Below, one piece after another: positions 1 to 8,195 of a stretch of DNA of 15,397 nucleotides (positions within the stretch are counted from its first letter, which is position 1; every line of letters begins with the position of its first letter). This DNA is from UBA1268 sp002694955. GTDB lineage: Bacteria; Planctomycetota; Planctomycetia; Pirellulales; UBA1268. Where the stretch lies: assembly GCA_028066355.1 (NCBI GenBank), contig JALCBP010000063.1, positions 1 to 15,397 of the forward strand. Reading direction: 5' to 3'. The notes under the pieces were generated by a model that was not told the origin of the DNA, searched no databases, and was given only the letters and a program-made list of their open reading frames with translations. The position numbers and the translations under genes were made by a program.

Positions 1-969
1 GCTCGGAGTGAACAAATTTCGATTAACGGAAGTATTAATGCTGCCTTATTCCTCGGAGAGTTGAGGGGTAAGCAAGGCAAGTTACTCACAACAGCATTGC
101 AACCGCTTTCCGAAATCGTATCTGATAATTCTGTTACGCCCTCTGTACGAATAGCCGCTTTGACAGGACTGAAAAAAAGAGCACAGGCGCTAAAAGCATC
201 AGTTGGCGACAGCACGCTGTCAGAAGCAGAAACAATCCTACCGGCACTGAACACAATTCTCGGGCTTTCTGCAGACTCCGTACCACCGATTGGTCGAAAC
301 TGGATGCAAGGGCAGGCACTCAACATTTCCAGCGACATGCTCGCGGTCATGGATGATTCACCACAAAAGCTTGAAGGCATAATAAAAAATACTACAACAA
401 TTCTTAAAGATTCAAATCGCCCTATCGACCTCCGAATTCGAGCCGTTGTCTTCCTGGCAAACTCAACTCGTGCTGGAATCACTTTACCCACCAATGAGGT
501 CCTGCCTGTTGCTGAAGAACTTGTAAAAGAATCACTTCGTGATGCGTATGGCATCATCCAAGACAAGAAATTTGAGGAAGAAATAACTGGCTTTAGTGAT
601 ATGGATATGGGTGGTGGTGGACCAGAAATGATGGGCTATGACACAATGGGGATGCCTGTTGAGAATGAAAAGAATTACCTGCCAATAACGTACTTCGTTC
701 GCGCGAGTTGGCGACTTGTAACGCTTGCTGATGCAATGACCCGTCTCGCGGAGCAACTTGATAACAATAAAGAAGAATACGAAGATCGTTCGAAACTCAT
801 TCGTTCCTATGGAGTCAAGCTCTACGAAGAACCAAAAGATGCATCGCTTATAAGCGCATTAGAAACGTTTGATCCCGAATCAATTGTGCCCGAAGCAGAT
901 GACCCAGAACCGGAAGATCCTGACAAAGAAACAGCTCCTAAGAAATTCTCCCCGTTTAAACTACGGTGA
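1..969 (+). CDS. Hypothetical HEAT-like alpha-helical protein (5' end outside the window)
   Basis: The frame is open from base 1 to the TGA at 967-969, so only the last 322 residues are visible. A TTG at 61-63 could be read as a start, but good helical sequence continues upstream (ARSEQISINGSINAALFLGE), so I treat the gene as cut by the window edge. The visible part is a series of amphipathic helices with HEAT/Armadillo-like spacing, for example VRIAALTGLKKRAQ near residue 50 and LRIRAVVFLAN near residue 145. A Met/Gly-rich loop at residues 200-219 (DMDMGGGGPEMMGYDTMGMP) interrupts the solenoid, and the C-terminal 50 residues are rich in D, E and P. I do not recognise a family or enzyme motif. 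A scaffold or protein-binding role is only a guess. It converges with ilvB across 12 bp, so the two transcripts probably overlap at their 3' ends. Confidence 0.8.
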   Translation, partial: ARSEQISINGSINAALFLGELRGKQGKLLTTALQPLSEIVSDNSVTPSVRIAALTGLKKRAQALKASVGDSTLSEAETILPALNTILGLSADSVPPIGRNWMQGQALNISSDMLAVMDDSPQKLEGIIKNTTTILKDSNRPIDLRIRAVVFLANSTRAGITLPTNEVLPVAEELVKESLRDAYGIIQDKKFEEEITGFSDMDMGGGGPEMMGYDTMGMPVENEKNYLPITYFVRASWRLVTLADAMTRLAEQLDNNKEEYEDRSKLIRSYGVKLYEEPKDASLISALETFDPESIVPEADDPEPEDPDKETAPKKFSPFKLR

Positions 970-981
970 GATACCTATTAT

Positions 982-2754
982 CTACTTCTTGATCAATTCA
1001 CGGACAGACATGCCCGATGGAATCATTGGCAACACGTGCTCTTGATACGGCACCTGAACGTCTAGAAGCGCAGGCCCGTCAGAATCCAATAGCCGTGTTA
1101 AAGCAGATTCAAGATCCTTCTTCTCGGAGATAGTTTCAGCCTGCCATCCAAATCCTTGGGCGATAGCCACGAAATCTGGATAACGTGAATCAGGTGAAAT
1201 ACCATCTCCTTGCCCGGATGCCTCGGGGTTTCCAACTGGCCCAAGGTATGTGTGTGCCCGGTTTCCTTTAAAGAAACGATCTTCCCACTGAACGACCATA
1301 CCCAGATGTTGATTATTCAAAAGGAGAACCTTGACTGGAATATTTTCACACGTGCAGGTTGCAAATTCTTGAATATTCATCAGGATGCTACCGTCGCCAT
1401 CAATATCAATGACAATATCATCAGGGCAGCCTACTTTTGCACCCATTGCAGCAGGCAATCCAAAACCCATCGTCCCAAGACCACTTGACGAAAGCCAGGT
1501 CCTTGGTCGCCTGAACTTGTAGAATTGTGCTGCCCACATCTGATGCTGGCCAACCCCCACAGCCACGACTGTATTTCGCTCTGCAGTCAAACGGGATAAT
1601 TCGGCAATCGCCTCTTGAGCAAGAATTCCAGGGTATGTTTCATCGAATGCGAACGGATCCTCTTCCTTCCATCTTTCTATTTTCGCATGCCAATCATCCA
1701 GACCCTCTTCCGGTGGTTCTACAATCTCGTTAAGTTGCGACAAGGCTTCATTTACATCAGCTACTATTGGTATGTGGACTAATTTGTTCTTGTTGATTTC
1801 AGACGGATCAATATCGATATGCACGATAAATCCATGCTGAGCAAATTCTGCCACTTTGCCTGTAACACGATCATCAAATCGAACACCTACAGCGATGAGT
1901 AAGTCTGCTTCGTCAACGGCATAATTTGCGTAAACGCTGCCGTGCATTCCCAGCATATCAAGTGACCTCTGGTCATCACCAGGAAAAGCACCGAGCCCCA
2001 TCAGTGTCATGGTGACTGGTATTCCCGTCTTCTCAACGAGTGTTCGCAGGTTTTCAGAAGCATCTCCCGCGATGACCCCACCGCCCGCATAAATCACGGG
2101 TCTTTTTGATCGGCGAATAGCAGCTGCTACCTGGGCAATCTGCTCAGAGTGAGCGCGGCGAACTTCTGGGTGGTAACCAGGCAGGTTCATTTCGACGTCA
2201 TAATCAGGGTGTATATGAGTCAACTGAATATCTTTCGGTAGATCAACGAGGACAGGCCCGGGCCTTCCAGTCGTTGCAATAAAGAATGCCTCCTTCATTA
2301 CACGCGGAATATCCTCAGCATTAGTCACAAGATAATGATGCTTAGTAATGCCTCGACATACTTCAACTATTGGTGTTTCCTGAAATGCATCAGTGCCAAT
2401 AACACTTGTTCCAACCTGACCGGTAATCGCTACTAGCGGGATACTATCCAGTTTTGCATCTGCAATAGCCGTCACCAGATTGAGGGCGCCTGGACCGCTC
2501 GTAGCCATACATACTCCAGGCTTCCCAGTTGTACGAGCGTAACCCTGTGCCGCAAAACCACCACCCTGCTCATGCCGTGGCAAAATCGTTCGAAGTCGAT
2601 CACCAAAACGAGTAAGTGATTGATGCAATGGCATGCTTGCACCACCCGGATATGCAAAAACGACCTCAACCCCATTGCGGACAAGTGACTCAACGACCGC
2701 ATCGGCTCCACTGATGAGAGATTCATTCCGTGTCTGATCAGGTGCCGTTGCCAT
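982..2754 (-). CDS. ilvB: Acetolactate synthase, large (catalytic) subunit
   Basis: This 590-residue protein is the ThDP- and FAD-dependent acetohydroxyacid synthase. It condenses two pyruvates, or pyruvate with 2-oxobutyrate, in the first common step of valine, leucine and isoleucine synthesis in the cytoplasm. Visible in order: the N-terminal ThDP (PYR) domain (about 13-180) with AYPGGAS and the catalytic Glu62 in RHEQGG; GTDAFQETPIVEV (120-132), highly typical of this enzyme; the central domain (about 205-340) with DLLIAVGVRFDDRVTGK; and the C-terminal ThDP domain with GDGS at 453-456 and NN at 480-481, the Mg-ThDP motif. VVQWEDRFF (487-495) keeps the Trp490 of the active-site channel. Length is normal for the family. 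The ATG at 2754 is preceded by AGAGGA at a good distance. No ilvN regulatory subunit lies next to it. Other ThDP enzymes such as pyruvate oxidase are less likely given the FQETP and VQW signatures. Confidence 0.96.
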   Translation of the reverse strand: MATAPDQTRNESLISGADAVVESLVRNGVEVVFAYPGGASMPLHQSLTRFGDRLRTILPRHEQGGGFAAQGYARTTGKPGVCMATSGPGALNLVTAIADAKLDSIPLVAITGQVGTSVIGTDAFQETPIVEVCRGITKHHYLVTNAEDIPRVMKEAFFIATTGRPGPVLVDLPKDIQLTHIHPDYDVEMNLPGYHPEVRRAHSEQIAQVAAAIRRSKRPVIYAGGGVIAGDASENLRTLVEKTGIPVTMTLMGLGAFPGDDQRSLDMLGMHGSVYANYAVDEADLLIAVGVRFDDRVTGKVAEFAQHGFIVHIDIDPSEINKNKLVHIPIVADVNEALSQLNEIVEPPEEGLDDWHAKIERWKEEDPFAFDETYPGILAQEAIAELSRLTAERNTVVAVGVGQHQMWAAQFYKFRRPRTWLSSSGLGTMGFGLPAAMGAKVGCPDDIVIDIDGDGSILMNIQEFATCTCENIPVKVLLLNNQHLGMVVQWEDRFFKGNRAHTYLGPVGNPEASGQGDGISPDSRYPDFVAIAQGFGWQAETISEKKDLESALTRLLDSDGPALLDVQVPYQEHVLPMIPSGMSVRELIKK

Positions 2755-2965
2755 CGCCCTCGTCCTCTCTTTTTACCTTTAACGCAGTATCTAGATTTGC
2801 CTGAATATACCCGTGAACCCCTCCGTGATTACGCACTCATCTTGGGAGGAAGTCCAACTCGGTAGGCTCCGTATATTTCAACGATACACGAAAAGAGGCC
2901 TCGGGTCAGCTATTTACACATATTATTAGGAGTTATTTCGTTAGATCATCCCCTACAATACGACT
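2755..2965. promoter_or_regulatory. Divergent ilvB-mfd intergenic region
   Basis: This 211-bp spacer must contain the promoters of both ilvB (minus) and mfd (plus). On the plus strand TACAAT at 2954-2959 is a good -10 hexamer that ends 6 nt before the GTG of mfd, although no TTGACA-like -35 lies at the right distance. On the minus strand a TATATT, about 50 bp upstream of the ilvB start, is a weak -10 candidate. An 8-bp palindrome GAGGCCTC sits at 2895-2902. AGGAG at 2928-2932 is too far from the mfd start to act as its ribosome binding site. I see no tRNA, T-box or classical leader peptide here. Confidence 0.5.
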
Positions 2966-2968
2966 GTG
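2954..2968 (+). promoter_or_regulatory. Possible leaderless promoter/start of mfd
   Basis: TACAAT occupies 2954-2959 and is followed by exactly 6 nt before the GTG start at 2966. This is the geometry expected when the first transcribed base is the first base of the start codon. No SD sequence lies within 15 nt of the start. No clear -35 hexamer is present, so this rests on the -10 and its spacing alone. Confidence 0.35.
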
Positions 2969-5900
2969 ACAGCTGCTCAAAATGACCCTGAAAACGCATT
3001 GCCCCCCGTAACTTCGGGGCAACTTCAACAACTCGCGGTAGGGTTGCGCGAACATAGTGGATTTGTCGATGTTCTTACTAGTCTTCAGCAGGGGCATGGT
3101 GGGACAATTGGTGGAACATGGGGGGCGGCAAGTAGTCTAGCTGTCGCTGCAATTGCGTCTGCACGAGCTAAAGAACAAGAGGGACTCGTTGTAGTTGTTG
3201 TTCCTCATGCTGTGGATGCGGACATTTTTGCTGATGACCTCGCACTTTTTACCTCCCTCGGTGTTGATGTTTTACCGGCTCTCGAATCAATTGATGACCT
3301 CTCAGCTGACAACGAAACACTCATCAATGACCCCGCTGAGGCAAAACGACTAGCTAACGTCAAACGTCTCGTGGCCTACTCGGATGAAAGTCCACGGATT
3401 TTAGTCACATCTATGCAGGCTGTGTTAACACCACTTCCTGACCCACGACAGATCGAAGAGAGCACACGACATCTTACTCTTGGAGCCCAGGTTGATCCTC
3501 AAGAACTAGCTGAGTGGCTTACCTTCAGAGGGTGGAAACAGGTTGACACACTTGATTCGCCAGGTAGCTTTGCTCGTCGGGGTGGCATCATCGATCTTTT
3601 TGCCTCTGATTGGGAGCGGCCTGTTCGGCTTGAACTAAATGATGACGAAATTGATTCACTCAGGACATTCGATACCGTAAGTCAGCGAAGTATTCAGTCG
3701 CTGGACTCTGTCGATCTGACCGCTCTGCAATCGGTTGGTAAAAATAATCGCCGAGCTTGGCTCACGGACATTGTGCCTTCCGGGACATGGTGGAGCCTTA
3801 TCGAACCACAGGAACTTCTAGATGAAGGAAAAAGGCTAGCTAACATTCTTCCATCAGAACATGTTCTTCAGTCAGAGGAATTCTTGGCTCGCGTGTATCG
3901 ATTTCCATCTTTGATTTTATCTGCGATTGCCACCACAAGCCTCGAGACAACTGCCCACCTAGCAGTTGAGAGTGTCGAACGCTTCACCGGCCAGCTTGAC
4001 CGAGTCTGCCATGAACTTGATACGGTTGGAAAAGACCAAGCAGTTTGGATTGTGACGCCTACAGAAGCTGAAGAACAACGTCTGAGTGAGCTCTTGTCTC
4101 CTTCAATACCAGCTCAAGCTGGTCGCCTTCACTTCATACAAGGAAGACTCTCTGCCGGATTTCGTCTGGTTCCTGAAAAACTGGTTCTTATCTCTGCTGC
4201 GGAACTCTTTCGCCGACAAGATTCACCGCGAAATAGGCTGCCGAAACACCGGCTCACTCGAACAATCGACACGTTCCTCGACCTCGTTGAAGGGGATTTT
4301 GTTGTTCATGTCGCACACGGAATTGCTCGCTACAAAGGGTTGAAGCTTCTCCAAAAACATGGTCGCACGGAGGAATTTCTCGAGCTTGAATTCGCAGAAT
4401 CAACTCGTGTGTATGTGCCCGCCTCTTCGATTGAATTGGTGCAAAAATATATCGGTGGCGGCAAAACTGGTCCTAGACTTGCAAAGATCGGCGGAACTCT
4501 TTGGACACGGCAAAAGCTGGCCGTTGAAAAAGCCGTTGCCGACATGGCGGCAGATATGCTTGAGATTCAAGCCGTTCGGGCAAAGCAGCCTGGGCGAGCA
4601 TTTCCATCTGACACTCCATGGCAAAAGGCGTTTGAACACTCATTTCAGTTCGACCCTACTCCAGATCAAACAACAGCAATAGAGGCCATACGAAATGATC
4701 TTCAGCAGTTCAAGCCAATGGATCGACTCCTCTGCGGTGACGTTGGCTTTGGAAAAACTGAGCTCGCCATGCGAGCTGCGTTTAAGGTTGCAGAGTCTGG
4801 CAGCCAGGTAGCTGTCTTGGTGCCAACAACAATATTAGCTGAGCAACATCGTCGCACCTTTACTGAGAGATTTGCAGAATATCCGTTTACCATTCGTGGA
4901 CTTTCACGACTCACAGCATCCCGCGAAGAACGCGAGACACTCGAAGGAATTGCAAGAGGAACAGTTGACATAGTCATTGGAACACACAGGCTCGCACAGG
5001 CTGATATCCATTTCGACAATCTGGGTCTTCTTGTTGTTGACGAAGAGCAACGATTCGGTGTCGACGTGAAAGAACGGCTCAAGGCGATGCGTGCCAGTGT
5101 TGATGTCCTTACTATGACAGCTACACCAATTCCTCGAACGCTTCATATGGCAATGTTAGGAATTCGAGACATTTCAAACCTGACAACACCACCAGCCAAC
5201 AGGCTTGCAGTTGAGACACGGGCATGCCGGTTTGATGAAACTCTTTTACGTCACGCTATCGATAGAGAACTTGCTCGAGATGGACAGGTTTTTTTCGTAC
5301 ATAATCGAATCAATGATATTCAAAAGGTTGCGGATAAAATTCGCACCATTGCCCCCCATATTTCCATTGGAATCGCGCACGGCAGACTACGTGAAAGTGA
5401 ATTAGAACAAGTCATGATTGACTTTGTTGCTGGTCGAACTCAGCTATTGCTGGCAACCACAATCATTGAGAGCGGGCTTGATATACCGCGAGCAAATACA
5501 ATTTTTATTGATGAAGCCGATCATTATGGACTTGCCGACTTACATCAATTAAGAGGCCGAGTAGGACGATCGCATCACAGAGCCTATTGCTACCTTATTG
5601 TGAAAGAATCATCACGACTAACGTCTACAGCAGCGCGGCGGCTTCGAGCAATTCAGGAGTTCTCCAGCACCGGAGCCGGTTTCTCGTTAGCAATGAGAGA
5701 CCTTGAGATTCGAGGTGCCGGCAATCTACTGGGTACACAGCAGAGTGGACACATTGCAGCGGTGGGTTACGAACTTTATTGCCGGCTTCTTGAAAATGCC
5801 GTCTGTGGATTAAAGGACCTTCCTCCCAAGGACCCGCCACCAGTACGAATCGATCTACCAGGCGACGCGTGGATTCCCAAAGACTACATCGTCGACCTAC

Positions 5901-6271
5901 GATCAAAAATTGACTTCTATCGGCGGATTTCCCGAGCTTCGTCTCACACACATGTTAATGAACTCGAAGGGGAAATTGAGGACCGCTTCGGCCCATTGCC
6001 AACAGCTGTCCGTCGCCTGCTTGACCTTGCAAGGTTACGAATAACTGCTTCTTCAATCAGCATTGACTCTATTTCCAAACAGCCAGGACTTCTCGTCATT
6101 GGCCATCACGATATTCATTGCATCAAGAAATGGAGACGACGTTGTACATTATCTGGCCATGAGGTCCGGGTCGTTGGAGACAAAACTGTCGTCTTGCCTC
6201 TTGATGAATGTCTTGCTGCCGATCCAGACAAACTCTTTCAGACTGTCAAAATGCTTTTCCGTATTGAATAG
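2966..6271 (+). CDS. mfd: Transcription-repair coupling factor Mfd
   Basis: Mfd (1101 residues) is the ATP-driven DNA translocase that pushes stalled RNA polymerase off damaged templates and recruits UvrA for nucleotide excision repair. Visible in order: a UvrB-like N-terminal region (about 40-350, with TLDSPGSFARRGGIIDLF); the CarD-like RNA-polymerase-interacting domain beginning EGDFVVHVAHGIARYKG (from 442); Walker A GDVGFGKTE (591-599, Lys597); DEEQ (692-695); MTATPIPRTL; the second RecA lobe with TTIIESGLDIPRA and QLRGRVGRS (861-869); the TRG region LEIRGAGNLLGTQQSGH (from 913); and the C-terminal regulatory TRCF domain with DFYRRI and FGPLP. The translocase motifs and length look intact. 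The GTG at 2966 is the first possible start after an in-frame TAG at 2942-2944. It has no nearby SD sequence and may be leaderless. RecG is excluded by the RID and the C-terminal TRCF domain. Confidence 0.97.
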   Translation: MTAAQNDPENALPPVTSGQLQQLAVGLREHSGFVDVLTSLQQGHGGTIGGTWGAASSLAVAAIASARAKEQEGLVVVVVPHAVDADIFADDLALFTSLGVDVLPALESIDDLSADNETLINDPAEAKRLANVKRLVAYSDESPRILVTSMQAVLTPLPDPRQIEESTRHLTLGAQVDPQELAEWLTFRGWKQVDTLDSPGSFARRGGIIDLFASDWERPVRLELNDDEIDSLRTFDTVSQRSIQSLDSVDLTALQSVGKNNRRAWLTDIVPSGTWWSLIEPQELLDEGKRLANILPSEHVLQSEEFLARVYRFPSLILSAIATTSLETTAHLAVESVERFTGQLDRVCHELDTVGKDQAVWIVTPTEAEEQRLSELLSPSIPAQAGRLHFIQGRLSAGFRLVPEKLVLISAAELFRRQDSPRNRLPKHRLTRTIDTFLDLVEGDFVVHVAHGIARYKGLKLLQKHGRTEEFLELEFAESTRVYVPASSIELVQKYIGGGKTGPRLAKIGGTLWTRQKLAVEKAVADMAADMLEIQAVRAKQPGRAFPSDTPWQKAFEHSFQFDPTPDQTTAIEAIRNDLQQFKPMDRLLCGDVGFGKTELAMRAAFKVAESGSQVAVLVPTTILAEQHRRTFTERFAEYPFTIRGLSRLTASREERETLEGIARGTVDIVIGTHRLAQADIHFDNLGLLVVDEEQRFGVDVKERLKAMRASVDVLTMTATPIPRTLHMAMLGIRDISNLTTPPANRLAVETRACRFDETLLRHAIDRELARDGQVFFVHNRINDIQKVADKIRTIAPHISIGIAHGRLRESELEQVMIDFVAGRTQLLLATTIIESGLDIPRANTIFIDEADHYGLADLHQLRGRVGRSHHRAYCYLIVKESSRLTSTAARRLRAIQEFSSTGAGFSLAMRDLEIRGAGNLLGTQQSGHIAAVGYELYCRLLENAVCGLKDLPPKDPPPVRIDLPGDAWIPKDYIVDLRSKIDFYRRISRASSHTHVNELEGEIEDRFGPLPTAVRRLLDLARLRITASSISIDSISKQPGLLVIGHHDIHCIKKWRRRCTLSGHEVRVVGDKTVVLPLDECLAADPDKLFQTVKMLFRIE

Positions 6272-6450
6272 ATTTGCGTTGAGAACAACCCAACTCAGCC
6301 ACCGTCCAAGCTCATCGGCAATGTTCTGGCTCACAGGCAAAGAGGAGACACCCTTTTCCTCAGATTACCTGCGTTACCACAGAGAAGTAATTTTTTCTAA
6401 TCAAACCTGAAGCTGAGATCTGAAATAACGCATCCCAAGATACTACTAAC

Positions 6451-6482
6451 TGACCTGAATAAAGTGCTTTTTTTCAGGGTCA
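6451..6482 (+). terminator. Hairpin downstream of mfd, possible terminator or structured leader
   Basis: TGACCTGAA (6451-6459) pairs with TTCAGGGTCA (6473-6482), giving nine base pairs with one bulged base around a 13-nt T-rich loop. It lies 180 bp past the mfd stop. No T-tract follows the stem, so it is not a classical intrinsic terminator and could equally be a leader structure of the next gene. Confidence 0.35.
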
Positions 6483-6556
6483 GCATAGATTTCAATTGAG
6501 GTTTGGCAGTTCTATATTCTCCACCTTAACGATCCGAATATAGCCTTTTTTGAAAG

Positions 6557-6573
6557 CTCTACCGTCTGTAGAG
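6557..6573 (+). repeat. Short hairpin CTCTAC-N5-GTAGAG upstream of the parvulin gene
   Basis: CTCTAC (6557-6562) and GTAGAG (6568-6573) form a perfect six-pair stem with a 5-nt loop. A pyrimidine-rich stretch (TTCCTTC) follows. It lies 71 bp before the GTG start. It may be an operator-like or 5'UTR structure, but a stem this short could occur by chance. Confidence 0.3.
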
Positions 6574-6643
6574 TTCCTTCACTTCTATGACAATCTCTGG
6601 CGACTGAAACGCCACTACCGAACTTTTTTTCACACCAAATATT

Positions 6644-8026
6644 GTGCATCCATTGAATTCTTTATCTCCTCGCTTCATCACTTGCGTACTTGCTATCTTG
6701 GTCTGCACGTCTTGTGCAACATTAGCTGTTGAACCACAGCCCGCTGATGAAACGCCTAAGCTTTTCCAGCCTGTCATGCCGACCATTCCGGAGTCAATCT
6801 CAAGGCCATCCAACTGGCCAACAAGTATCCCATCGACCCTCAGCAAAAATGTGCTCTCGAGTATTTTAGAAAAACCGGGATCACCGCTTGAACCTATTGA
6901 TGAAGACGGAAATCCTCTCGTACAGGATACGAACCACAACGAAAGTAAAGATGAATCAAGTGATATCGTTCTTGCAGATTACGAGGAAGCTCCATTAGCT
7001 ACGAAGCCAAATCGCTCAGCGAAAGCTGATCTACCAGGCATGAAATCTCTTGAGATGGCAGAGGTTATTGCTCGTGTTGGGCCGGAGGTGGTACTCGCAG
7101 GAGACTTAATGACTCCAGCAGCATCAGAATGGCTTAAACAAGTTTCTCCGGGACTTCGACCTGAGCAAATTGCTGAACTTCGCCTCAAAATTTATCAGCA
7201 GGTCATTGATCAACATCTCGAAACACTTCTTGTTTACGTTGATGCGTGCCGAGTGATACCTGAAGAAAATCTCCCAGAAATTCGTGAAAAAGTAGATGAG
7301 GCGTTTGACAAAGAGCAACTTCCTCAAATGGTACAGGCTGCGGGAATGGGATCCGTTCGTGAGTATGAAGAACTCTTACGATCACAAGGCCAATCACTTG
7401 CACGCATGCGCAAAATGTTTTTTGAAAGAGCACTTGCGCAGGAATGGATACAACAAAATGCCAACACAACCGGAGAAATCCCTCACGCAGAAATGATTGC
7501 TTGGTATCAGAATCATCTCGATGAATACGAGTTTCCAGCCAGAGCTCGATTCGAGCAGCTAAGTGTGAAAGTCAGCCAGAACCAGCCAAGAGATCAATCG
7601 TGGAATCGACTTGCTGCAATGGGAAATGATGTCCTCAATGGCCGCCCGTTTGAGGAGGTTGCCAAAGAATCATCTCAGGGCCCTACCGCCTCTAACGGTG
7701 GGCTCTACGAATGGACAACTCAGGGGAGTTTAGTTTCAGATGTTATTGATGAGGCACTCTTTTCTTTGCCAATCGGTGAACTAAGTTCAATTTTAGATGA
7801 TCAAAATTCACTTCATATTATTCGAGTCATTGAGCGATCTGATGCTGGTAGAACGCCATTTATTGATGCCCAGGTAGCCATACGCATGAGGCTTCGCAGG
7901 CAGCGGCAAGAAAATGCACGAAAAGAATATCTGGACAGGCTGAAAGAGCGGACGCCAGTATGGACTATGTTCGATGATGAACAGAAAAATACCAAAATAG
8001 CCGAAAGACCATCTGTCACTAGATAA
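6644..8026 (+). CDS. Exported parvulin-type peptidyl-prolyl isomerase/chaperone, SurA/PrsA-like
   Basis: This 460-residue protein has a Sec signal peptide (hydrophobic FITCVLAILVCTSC, likely cleaved after ATLA at about residue 28). A polar, Pro/Asp-rich linker (about 30-135) follows, then a SurA-N-like helical chaperone domain (about 138-295, starting EVIARVGPEVVLAGDL) and one parvulin domain (about 301-398, with NGGLYEW 351-357, LFSLPIGELSS 372-382 and HIIRVIER 391-398). The family folds or escorts proteins in the periplasm and catalyses cis-trans isomerisation of X-Pro bonds. The first active-site His of parvulins, normally in an 'H-I-L' strand, is replaced here by ARFEQLSVK, so isomerase activity is doubtful and a chaperone role more likely. 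The start is GTG at 6644, after an in-frame TGA at 6605, and no SD is visible. A lipoprotein box is not convincing. Confidence 0.85.
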   Translation: MHPLNSLSPRFITCVLAILVCTSCATLAVEPQPADETPKLFQPVMPTIPESISRPSNWPTSIPSTLSKNVLSSILEKPGSPLEPIDEDGNPLVQDTNHNESKDESSDIVLADYEEAPLATKPNRSAKADLPGMKSLEMAEVIARVGPEVVLAGDLMTPAASEWLKQVSPGLRPEQIAELRLKIYQQVIDQHLETLLVYVDACRVIPEENLPEIREKVDEAFDKEQLPQMVQAAGMGSVREYEELLRSQGQSLARMRKMFFERALAQEWIQQNANTTGEIPHAEMIAWYQNHLDEYEFPARARFEQLSVKVSQNQPRDQSWNRLAAMGNDVLNGRPFEEVAKESSQGPTASNGGLYEWTTQGSLVSDVIDEALFSLPIGELSSILDDQNSLHIIRVIERSDAGRTPFIDAQVAIRMRLRRQRQENARKEYLDRLKERTPVWTMFDDEQKNTKIAERPSVTR

Positions 8027-8079
8027 CCTGCTCTTCGGTAGCAAGATTTTGTCTATAACTGAAGCAAACCCTCGTTGCC

Positions 8080-8164
8080 ATCGAGGTCGATTGCTGACGA
8101 GTCGCTTGAGGACTAAACTAGTCCTAAGAGATAACTCCGGTATGAGAAATATCTGAGAAATATC
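8080..8164 (+). promoter_or_regulatory. Palindromes and 11-bp tandem repeat upstream of citrate synthase
   Basis: Three elements sit in the 166-bp spacer before the citrate synthase gene. ATCGA-GG-TCGAT is at 8080-8091. AGGACTA-AAC-TAGTCCT is a perfect seven-pair inverted repeat at 8109-8125. TGAGAAATATC is repeated exactly in tandem at 8143-8153 and 8154-8164. The combination resembles a regulatory region with operator-like sites or a 5'UTR hairpin. The 8109-8125 element could also be a terminator stem for the parvulin gene, but no T-tract follows it. Confidence 0.45.
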
Positions 8165-8179
8165 GCTTAACACGACCTT

Positions 8180-8195
8180 GGAGCCTAGCCACATG
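8180..8195 (+). promoter_or_regulatory. Ribosome binding site deciding the gltA start
   Basis: GGAG at 8180-8183 is followed by a 9-nt spacer and ATG at 8193-8195. This favours ATG 8193 over the in-frame TTG at 8178, which overlaps the SD sequence itself. Confidence 0.7.

Larger units (their letters stand above)
6272..6643. other. 372-bp gap between mfd and the parvulin gene
   Basis: I see no credible gene here. Short frames that cross it are poorly composed and overlap the flanking genes. It holds two hairpin candidates, listed separately (6451-6482 and 6557-6573), and several T-runs (6389-6395, 6468-6474, 6546-6551, 6624-6630). It presumably contains the mfd terminator and the promoter of the next gene. 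I could not assign a convincing -35/-10 pair, and the T-run at 6624-6630 sits where an SD sequence would normally be. Confidence 0.5.

Noticed and set aside
4702..5082. 126-codon minus-strand frame opposite mfd
   Set aside because: It is the antisense reading of the conserved Mfd motor domain, and its Ser/Arg-rich composition is typical of a shadow frame.
6063..6410. Open frame overlapping the end of mfd and the following gap
   Set aside because: It overlaps mfd in another frame, has no SD and its translation has no recognisable domain or convincing composition.
8178..8192. TTG start adding five residues to citrate synthase
   Set aside because: The TTG overlaps the GGAG that is well placed for ATG 8193.
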